Source of the DNA: a virus
Reading direction: 5' to 3' (one strand)
Virus record (IMG/VR): IMGVR_UViG_3300027668_000076
Coordinates: 1-28,101 of that record
DNA length: 28,101 bases
Position numbers and translations under genes: made by a program. The notes beneath the pieces are model-generated. The model did no database searches. It was not told the DNA's origin and saw only the letters and a list, made by a program, of their open reading frames with translations. This document shows positions 24,208 through 28,101 of the stretch, in pieces; positions within the stretch are counted from its first letter, which is position 1, and every line of letters begins with the position of its first letter.

Positions 24208-24547
24208 ACTGAAGTATTTCAAAGAATCAGAATTTGAATGTGATGGTGTCAATTGTTTTCATGAAATGGATTCAAATCTTCTGGTCATGCTGGAAGAAGC
24301 AAGAAGCATATCAGAAACACCATTCAACATCACTTCTTCATTCAGAACAGAAGAACACAATGCAAAGATTGGTGGTAAAATGAATTCTTCACATTTGCGT
24401 GGATGTGCTGTTGATATTGCTTGTGATAATTCATCAAAAAGATTGGTGATACTTGATGCTTTGATAATTGCAGGATTCACCAGAATTGGAATCAGTAAAT
24501 CCTTCATTCACGCAGACATCGACTTTCAATTCTTCCAGATTTATTGA
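24200..24547 (+). CDS. Endolysin, M15 family peptidase
   Basis: A 115-residue cell wall peptidase. NSSHLRGCAVDIAC carries the M15 zinc motif SxHxxGxAxD (Ser63, His65, Asp72), and FIHADID gives His104 and Asp106, the third metal ligand and partner Asp. SSFRTEEHN (47-54) is the usual upstream conserved loop. It should cleave D-Ala-containing peptide cross-links in the periplasm. There is no signal peptide, so export depends on a holin. It sits between two small membrane proteins. The C-terminus after HADID is short compared with most relatives, yet the catalytic set is complete. Confidence 0.9.
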   Translation: MTKLKYFKESEFECDGVNCFHEMDSNLLVMLEEARSISETPFNITSSFRTEEHNAKIGGKMNSSHLRGCAVDIACDNSSKRLVILDALIIAGFTRIGISKSFIHADIDFQFFQIY

Positions 24548-24723
24548 AAGACAAGAATAAAAAGTGGTCTGCAAAAAGAACAATAAGTGGTGTTCTTGTT
24601 GGTGTGATTTCCACATATCTTCAATCAAATCCAATGTCATGGATGGTGATTGCATTTACTTTAGTTGCAGTTGCACCGTTATGCTTATCCTTTTTTGAAT
24701 CAAAAGATTGTGAATGTAAGTAG
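24544..24723 (+). CDS. Two-TM holin candidate with TTG start
   Basis: A 59-residue protein read from TTG 24544, whose TTGA overlaps the endolysin stop TGA (24545-24547); no ATG is available upstream. The N-terminus KDKNKKWSAKRTISG is a basic pattern frequent in holin-like proteins of Bacteroidota phages. Two hydrophobic segments follow (~14-26, and 31-50 MSWMVIAFTLVAVAPLCLSF). The end is charged and Cys-containing (ESKDCECK). Size and topology suit a class II holin that opens the inner membrane for the endolysin. An endolysin extension by frameshift is a weaker alternative. Confidence 0.65.
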   Translation: MKDKNKKWSAKRTISGVLVGVISTYLQSNPMSWMVIAFTLVAVAPLCLSFFESKDCECK

Positions 24724-24819
24724 TTCAATTTTCTATTCTATATAAATTATTTTTATTTAGATTAACCTAATGAGAATCAATGATTGAAACATTTTCATTA
24801 AAATACTTGTGAATATTAG

Positions 24820-24842
24820 TGTACAATTATTTGTACAATTAA
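24820..24842 (+). promoter_or_regulatory. Operator-like TGTACA pair over the -33 box
   Basis: The 9-mer GTACAATTA occurs twice, 12 bp apart (24821-24829 and 24833-24841). The second copy centres a 16-bp imperfect palindrome (24827-24842, one mismatched pair) that covers the TTTG box. A repressor or activator could bind here. The binding protein is unknown; the small HTH-like products are candidates. Confidence 0.45.
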
Positions 24843-24860
24843 TCAAAAGGTGTATATTTG
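24830..24860 (+). promoter_or_regulatory. Early promoter, Bacteroidota type
   Basis: TTTG (24830-24833) and TATATTTG (24853-24860) are separated by 19 bp, an excellent match to the Bacteroidota -33/-7 consensus TTTG / TAnnTTTG. Transcription should start near 24867, just before the repeated leader, and drive the early genes from 24890 onward. It lies in the genome's largest intergenic gap (24724-24889). I see no convincing terminator after the lysis genes upstream of it. Confidence 0.8.
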
Positions 24861-24866
24861 AAAATC

Positions 24867-24893
24867 AATAACAACTAAAAAACAAGATTATGA
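24867..24893 (+). repeat. Translation leader repeat, copy 1
   Basis: A 27-bp stretch ending in the ATG and first base of the 24890 gene is repeated exactly at 25107-25133 before the next gene. It begins AATAACAACTAAA and ends AAGATTATGA. A partial version occurs before 27778. It probably acts as an A-rich translation enhancer in place of a Shine-Dalgarno. Confidence 0.8.
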
Positions 24894-25108
24894 CTAAGCA
24901 AGAATTAAAAAACAAATTATCAAACATAAAAAATGAATCGTTTGTATTGTACATAAATGATGCTATCAATTTATCATTTTTTTACGATAAAAAAGACAAC
25001 ACAATTAATGTTAAAAATACTGAGCATTATTCTTCTGCTGATTGTTACTTAATTACAGAAAAAAGTATTGAGCAATTATATAATTTTTATAAAGATGATT
25101 GTAAATAA
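24890..25108 (+). CDS. Hypothetical early protein
   Basis: A 72-residue acidic/polar protein, the first gene after the main promoter. It starts TKQELKNKLSNIKNESFVLY and contains a beta-rich AINLSFFYDKKDNTINVKN. There is no known domain. First-position early phage genes often counter host defences or host metabolism, but nothing in the sequence shows a target. Confidence 0.6.
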   Translation: MTKQELKNKLSNIKNESFVLYINDAINLSFFYDKKDNTINVKNTEHYSSADCYLITEKSIEQLYNFYKDDCK

Positions 25109-25133
25109 TAACAACTAAAAAACAAGATTATGA
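25107..25133 (+). repeat. Translation leader repeat, copy 2
   Basis: Exact copy of 24867-24893, spanning the end of the 24890 gene's stop region and the ATG (25130) of the 41-codon gene. Its conservation up to the start codon supports that short gene being translated. Confidence 0.8.
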
Positions 25134-25255
25134 AATCAAGATTTGAAAAAAAGCTAAATGGACACGATATATTTATCAATGACAAATGGGTTGCATGGGT
25201 AATTGGTAGCATTAGGAATGCAAAAAAGGAATTAGAAATCATTTTAAAAAACTAA
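25130..25255 (+). CDS. Hypothetical 41-residue early protein
   Basis: A short basic protein beginning KSRFEKKLNGHDIFINDKW and ending ELEIILKN. It starts at the ATG of the second copy of the 27-bp leader and stops at TAA 25253-25255, 7 nt before the next gene. The repeated leader is strong evidence of expression despite the length. No function is recognised. Confidence 0.65.
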   Translation: MKSRFEKKLNGHDIFINDKWVAWVIGSIRNAKKELEIILKN

Positions 25256-25262
25256 AAAGATT

Positions 25263-25484
25263 ATGACAAATTTAGACCACATTTTTGGGGACATCACAAA
25301 ACAATTGAAATCAATCAAAGCTGATAAGATGTACAAATATAAAGTAGTTGCAAGTTTCAATGGTGGAAAATTCAAAGAAGTTGAACTTTGCAAGACAGAA
25401 GAAGAAGCAATCAAGTCAATACAATCAAACACTTCAAGACATGGTCTTGGATGGGTTGTGACTTACTATAATATCGAAGACTAA
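25263..25484 (+). CDS. Hypothetical early protein
   Basis: A 73-residue protein with a beta-beta-alpha-like C-terminal part: YKYKVVASFNGGKFKEVEL, then KTEEEAIKSIQSN, then GWVVTYYNIED. The leader ACTAAAAAGATT before its ATG is a shortened form of the repeated early leader. The layout recalls small single-domain phage proteins with unknown targets. Its stop overlaps the next short frame by one base (TAATG). Confidence 0.6.
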   Translation: MTNLDHIFGDITKQLKSIKADKMYKYKVVASFNGGKFKEVELCKTEEEAIKSIQSNTSRHGLGWVVTYYNIED

Positions 25485-25648
25485 TGTTTGGTTCATGCTT
25501 AATCAAACAAGTTATTAAACTGGCTAATTTGAAGAATCAAGATTTGTCTATTGTTCAAAGACATCTTGCAATAAACTACAATATTAATGTTTCCGTAAAA
25601 ACTTTAAAGAAAAGAAGATTATGGATGAAGATTTCAAATCAATTATGA
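25484..25648 (+). CDS. Small basic protein, possible HTH, upstream of methyltransferase
   Basis: A 54-codon frame from ATG 25484 (sharing a base with the upstream TAA) to TGA 25646-25648. The product is basic, with IVQRHLAINYNINVSVKTLK, a possible helix-turn-helix, followed by KRRLW. It overlaps the methyltransferase start by 28 nt, or by an ATGA if that enzyme begins at 25645. Without it the 136-nt interval would be empty. It is unconfirmed but plausible. Confidence 0.5.
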   Translation: MFGSCLIKQVIKLANLKNQDLSIVQRHLAINYNINVSVKTLKKRRLWMKISNQL

Positions 25649-26886
25649 TAAAAGTTGGAACAGATTTTAGTGGAGTAGGTTCACCAGAAACTGCATTGAA
25701 AAGACTTGGAATAGAACATGAAGTTGTTTTCGCTTGTGACATTGATAAGTATGCAAGAATGTCATATGGAGTTCTGCATAATCCAAAACAGATGTTTGAA
25801 GACATCACGACAAGACCAATGGAATTTCCACAACTTGACTTATATGTTGCTGGATTTCCATGTCAATCATTTTCAATAGCTGGAAAACGAAAAGGATTTG
25901 AATGTCCAACCAATGGAACATTGTTTCACACCTTATCTGAATTCATCAGAATCAATCAACCAAAGTGTTTCATCTTAGAAAATGTAAAAGGGTTAATCAA
26001 TCACGACAATGGAAGAACATTTCAAATCATCAAAGACAAACTTTCTGGAAGTGGTGGTTCAATTAATGACCAAATGTTCTTGACAGATATAGATGGACTT
26101 GGTTATCATATACACTTCAAAGTATTAAATACAAAATACTTTGGATTGCCACAGAATAGAGAAAGAATATTCATTGTTGGATTCAAAGATGCAAGAGCAT
26201 TTTCATTTCCTAAGAAGATAGAATTGAAGTACAAGTTGAAAGACATTCTTCAAGATAATCCAAATTCAAAGTATCACATAACAGAAAAAGGTGTGGAACT
26301 ATTACTGAACAATCAAAAGTTCAACAAGTTTAAAACATTGAACAAATATTCTGAATTGGTTGATTGTATAACTGCAAGATGTAATAAAGTTTCTAATGAT
26401 AATAATTACATTGAAGTAAAAGAAAAATATTATTTGTCTGAAAATGCAATAAAATCAATAATTGAAAACACAAAGAATCTTCAAACATCAAAAGTAAATC
26501 CAGAAATTTCATCAACACTTCAGTCACCTGGCAATGCTTGTGGAGTTTACAAAGGTGCAACATTTATCAAAGTTCATTCAACACACACAAGAAGTTCAAA
26601 CAGACCATCAGTTCAGAAGAACAAAAATGCTGGTGGTTCTGGACATCTTTCAAAAAGTGATGGATTGACATATTGTCTTGACACGCAAAATTCACAAGCT
26701 ATTGAATCAAACAAAAGAATCAGAAGATTGACACCGTTGGAATGTTTCAGGCTTCAAGGATTTACAGATGAAGAACATTCTATGTGTGAAGAAGTTCAAT
26801 CAGATTCACAACTATACAAACAGATGGGAAACACAATATCAGTTCCAGTCATTCAGGCAATACTTAAAAACATATATCATGCTTAG
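25621..26886 (+). CDS. C5 cytosine DNA methyltransferase
   Basis: A 421-residue enzyme that transfers a methyl group from SAM to cytosine C5 in DNA. Motif I is TDFSGVGSP (residues 14-22), motif IV is GFPCQSFS with catalytic Cys81, motif VI is ENVKGL (Glu120), motif VIII is QNRERIF (178-184). Motifs IX and X are RLTPLECFRLQGF and QMGNTISVPV. The segment between VIII and IX (~200-350) is the target-recognition domain; the target sequence cannot be read from it. No partner restriction enzyme is seen, so it most likely protects phage DNA from host restriction. ATG 25621 follows AAGATT as in other early genes; ATG 25645 (IKVGTDFSG) fits the family N-terminus and is an alternative. Confidence 0.93.
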   Translation: MDEDFKSIMIKVGTDFSGVGSPETALKRLGIEHEVVFACDIDKYARMSYGVLHNPKQMFEDITTRPMEFPQLDLYVAGFPCQSFSIAGKRKGFECPTNGTLFHTLSEFIRINQPKCFILENVKGLINHDNGRTFQIIKDKLSGSGGSINDQMFLTDIDGLGYHIHFKVLNTKYFGLPQNRERIFIVGFKDARAFSFPKKIELKYKLKDILQDNPNSKYHITEKGVELLLNNQKFNKFKTLNKYSELVDCITARCNKVSNDNNYIEVKEKYYLSENAIKSIIENTKNLQTSKVNPEISSTLQSPGNACGVYKGATFIKVHSTHTRSSNRPSVQKNKNAGGSGHLSKSDGLTYCLDTQNSQAIESNKRIRRLTPLECFRLQGFTDEEHSMCEEVQSDSQLYKQMGNTISVPVIQAILKNIYHA

Positions 26887-27223
26887 AAACTTTAATGAAG
26901 AAACTTGCAATTTGTCTGATGATGAATTGAAGATTGCACAAGCAGTCATGAAAGGATTAAAAAAGTATGTTGGAAAAGCAAATGCAATGACTGGTACTAA
27001 GATTTGTTTTGGGTTCAATAATTATACAAAATTCAAATTGCAAGGTGTTAGACTTCGTAAAATCATCAACCACCTAAGAAATGAAGGTGAACCAATATGT
27101 TCAAGTTCAAAAGGATATTATTATCCAGCATCAAAGAAAGAAATTACGGACACTTGTATCTCGATCCAACAAAGAATAGATTCACAAGTTCAGATTATAA
27201 ACCAATTAACAAAACACATATGA
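26879..27223 (+). CDS. Winged-helix-like DNA-binding protein (putative)
   Basis: A 114-residue protein from ATG 26879, overlapping the methyltransferase stop. The core LQGVRLRKIINHLRNEGEPI then CSSSKGYYYPASKKEI matches a small winged-helix family frequent in phages, where RLRKIINxxR is the recognition helix and GYY the wing. The C-terminal coil (CISIQQRIDSQVQIINQL) may dimerise. It could regulate early or middle promoters. The longer upstream frame is rejected because it lies wholly in the methyltransferase gene. Confidence 0.65.
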   Translation: MLRNFNEETCNLSDDELKIAQAVMKGLKKYVGKANAMTGTKICFGFNNYTKFKLQGVRLRKIINHLRNEGEPICSSSKGYYYPASKKEITDTCISIQQRIDSQVQIINQLTKHI

Positions 27224-27492
27224 AAATCAAGATAGACAAATCACAATTGATTACAACAATGGAATCTGATAAAGCATTCGCACTTAAATTCAGCAGAAAT
27301 TCAGTTGATGTTTTATTCCTTCCAAAGAAATTCACAAAGTGGAAAACAATTGAAAACCGAAAAGATGGTTTTTATTGGTCAACTGATTATGAACTTGAAT
27401 TCCCAGATTGGTTATTTGATAAGTTGACTGATCCAAATAAAGTAATAATAAAACTAATTCAAGACCAATGGAAACCAGACAACAATTTATAA
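27220..27492 (+). CDS. Hypothetical protein
   Basis: A 90-residue protein starting in an ATGA overlap with the winged-helix gene (27220-27223). It has a beta-rich middle (AFALKFSRNSVDVLFLPKKF) and an aromatic C-terminal half (YELEFPDWLFDKLTDP). No domain is recognised. It overlaps the next gene by 25 nt. Confidence 0.6.
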   Translation: MKIKIDKSQLITTMESDKAFALKFSRNSVDVLFLPKKFTKWKTIENRKDGFYWSTDYELEFPDWLFDKLTDPNKVIIKLIQDQWKPDNNL

Positions 27493-27719
27493 GCAGAATG
27501 ATTTGGTTGATTGCTGAAGTTAAAAAAAGCAATCATGATGATTCTAATATACTTTCTTTATTGGAATTTGAATTAAAACAAAGGGAAACTAACTTAGTTT
27601 ATAATGTAAAAAATAAAGTTATTACAAAAATGAATCTTAAAAACAATAAGGATGTTAATACTTTGGGCATCATTAATATTGGAATAGAAGAATTTACAAA
27701 AATAATAAGTGATATGTAA
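27468..27719 (+). CDS. Hypothetical protein
   Basis: An 83-residue, Asn/Lys-rich helical protein. The start may be ATG 27468 (overlapping the upstream gene by 25 nt) or ATG 27498, 5 nt after the upstream stop; the latter gives 73 residues. It is the last gene before the second promoter candidate. Function is unknown. Confidence 0.55.
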   Translation: METRQQFISRMIWLIAEVKKSNHDDSNILSLLEFELKQRETNLVYNVKNKVITKMNLKNNKDVNTLGIINIGIEEFTKIISDM

Positions 27720-27725
27720 GAAAAT

Positions 27726-27744
27726 TAATACTATATTTGTATTA
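27726..27744 (+). promoter_or_regulatory. Second promoter candidate with inverted repeat on the -7 box
   Basis: TATATTTG (27732-27739) matches the -7 consensus exactly. It lies in the 58-nt gap before the 27778 gene. TAATAC (27726-27731) and GTATTA (27739-27744) flank it as an inverted repeat, so a regulator could cover the box. No TTTG is found at the usual -33 spacing, suggesting a weak or activator-dependent promoter for the replication operon. Confidence 0.55.
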
Positions 27745-27756
27745 TTAATCACACAC

Positions 27757-27767
27757 TAACAACTAAA
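27757..27767 (+). promoter_or_regulatory. Translation leader motif, partial third copy
   Basis: TAACAACTAAA ends 10 nt before ATG 27778, exactly the spacing seen before the genes at 24890 and 25130. The following bases differ, so the shared 11-mer plus spacing may be the functional part. Confidence 0.55.
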
Positions 27768-27777
27768 TCAAATTATT

Positions 27778-27999
27778 ATGTCAAGATTATTCAATCAATT
27801 TATGGAAAGGGCTTTTAATGGAAATGCATATTGCCAGGAACAAGAACTTTCAATGCAAATGAATGCAGACCATGAGCAATGGACAACTGAAAGAAAGAAA
27901 TGGACTGATGGTGAAATTACTTTATTCAATGGTGGAACCGTTGAACAATGGGTTGCATTAGGCAGACCAAAAAACGAAAATCAATTTAACAAACAATAA
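27778..27999 (+). CDS. Hypothetical protein heading the replication operon
   Basis: A 73-residue polar protein with several Gln, Glu and Trp residues (MQMNADHEQWTTERKKWTDG, then GTVEQWVALGRPK). It starts after a leader resembling the two early genes' leader and ends (TAA 27997-27999) one base before the SSB ATG at 28001, equivalent to ATG 47. In the left contig end its last codons read with N in place of one K. No domain is recognised. Confidence 0.65.
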   Translation: MSRLFNQFMERAFNGNAYCQEQELSMQMNADHEQWTTERKKWTDGEITLFNGGTVEQWVALGRPKNENQFNKQ

Positions 28000-28101
28000 G
28001 ATGGAAATCAAAAAAAGTAAAGTAAAAAGCAATCAATCAAGTGGTTCATTAGATTTATCACATGGAACATTCTTTAAGTTTGAAATTAGCTTTGAAGATG
28101 G
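27955..28101. repeat. Terminal direct repeat, right copy
   Basis: Repeat of 1-147, see the left copy. Of the three differences, two are silent in the 27778 gene and one changes Asn to Lys, which fits variation between related phages rather than random error. This copy has ACG where the left copy has ATG at 20. Confidence 0.9.
28001..28101 (+). CDS. ssb: SSB-like protein, 5' fragment (duplicate by contig overlap)
   Basis: Identical to the first 101 bases of the gene at 47-547, cut off by the end of the window. It is the same gene seen twice because the contig overlaps itself, not a second SSB gene. Confidence 0.8.
   Translation, partial: MEIKKSKVKSNQSSGSLDLSHGTFFKFEISFED

Noticed and set aside
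24500-24560. Endolysin fused to the holin candidate by frameshift
   Set aside because: No slippery sequence is present, the M15 motifs are complete before the stop, and a TTGA overlap explains the second gene simply.
24724-24820. Terminator after the lysis genes
   Set aside because: Only short 4-5 bp A+T pairings are visible (for example AATGA/TCATT) with no T-tract, so no terminator is called.
1-28101. Lysogeny genes, tRNA genes or CRISPR arrays
   Set aside because: I found no integrase, excisionase, tRNA cloverleaf or regularly spaced repeat array. The only repeats are the contig overlap and the leader sequences.

Overview
The window is a complete or nearly complete genome of a small tailed bacteriophage, read from a circular or circularly permuted contig. 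The last 147 bases (27955-28101) repeat the first 147 with three mismatches, so the unique circle is about 27,954 bp. Every gene I can support lies on the + strand, packed end to end with many 1-4 nt start/stop overlaps. The largest gap between genes is 166 bp (24724-24889), so no stretch over 300 bases lacks a gene. The DNA is strongly A+T rich. Start codons mostly lack Shine-Dalgarno sequences and sit behind A-rich leaders, and the clearest promoter has the TTTG / TAnnTTTG form typical of Bacteroidota. Together with protein styles familiar from Bacteroidota phages, this points to a Bacteroidota host, possibly a flavobacterium. The host is an inference.

Layout in transcription order, starting at the main promoter. 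(1) 24830-27719: promoter with an operator-like palindrome, then small early genes, a C5 cytosine DNA methyltransferase, a winged-helix-like protein and small unknowns. (2) 27732-4609, through the contig joint: a second promoter candidate, a small unknown gene, an SSB-like protein, a small HTH-like protein, a replication initiator-like protein, a VRR-NUC nuclease, a PP-loop (PAPS reductase-like) enzyme, a sigma-70-like factor and a Cys-rich protein. This block ends at an unusual long-loop terminator that overlaps a 21-codon mini-ORF. (3) 4694-7365: unknowns, an HNH nuclease and the small and large terminase subunits. (4) 7403-17496: tail and neck genes, including a probable -1 frameshifted tail assembly chaperone, two proteins with C-terminal LamG-like domains, a 1362-residue hub/receptor-binding protein and a tape measure. 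(5) 17509-20607: XkdF-like prohead protease, scaffold, major capsid protein and tail-tube candidate, closed by a strong intrinsic terminator. (6) 20683-24723: small structural genes, portal with a C-terminal extension, a head-tail connector candidate, and a lysis cassette (one-TM protein, M15 peptidase endolysin, two-TM holin candidate).

Reading it as a system: the early block protects the DNA by methylation and sets up replication. It recruits host polymerase, since no phage DNA or RNA polymerase is seen. The sigma-like factor could redirect host RNA polymerase to later genes. The terminase packages DNA into an HK97-type capsid attached to a tail whose tape measure (588 aa) suggests a modest length. 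No integrase, excisionase or clear CI-like repressor is seen, so a lytic lifestyle is likely. The order is unusual: terminase is separated from portal and capsid by the tail module. The most interesting points are the translated terminator at 4599-4678, the A AAA AAT frameshift site at 7963-7969, the repeated translation leader, and several genes under 60 codons that automated calling would miss.
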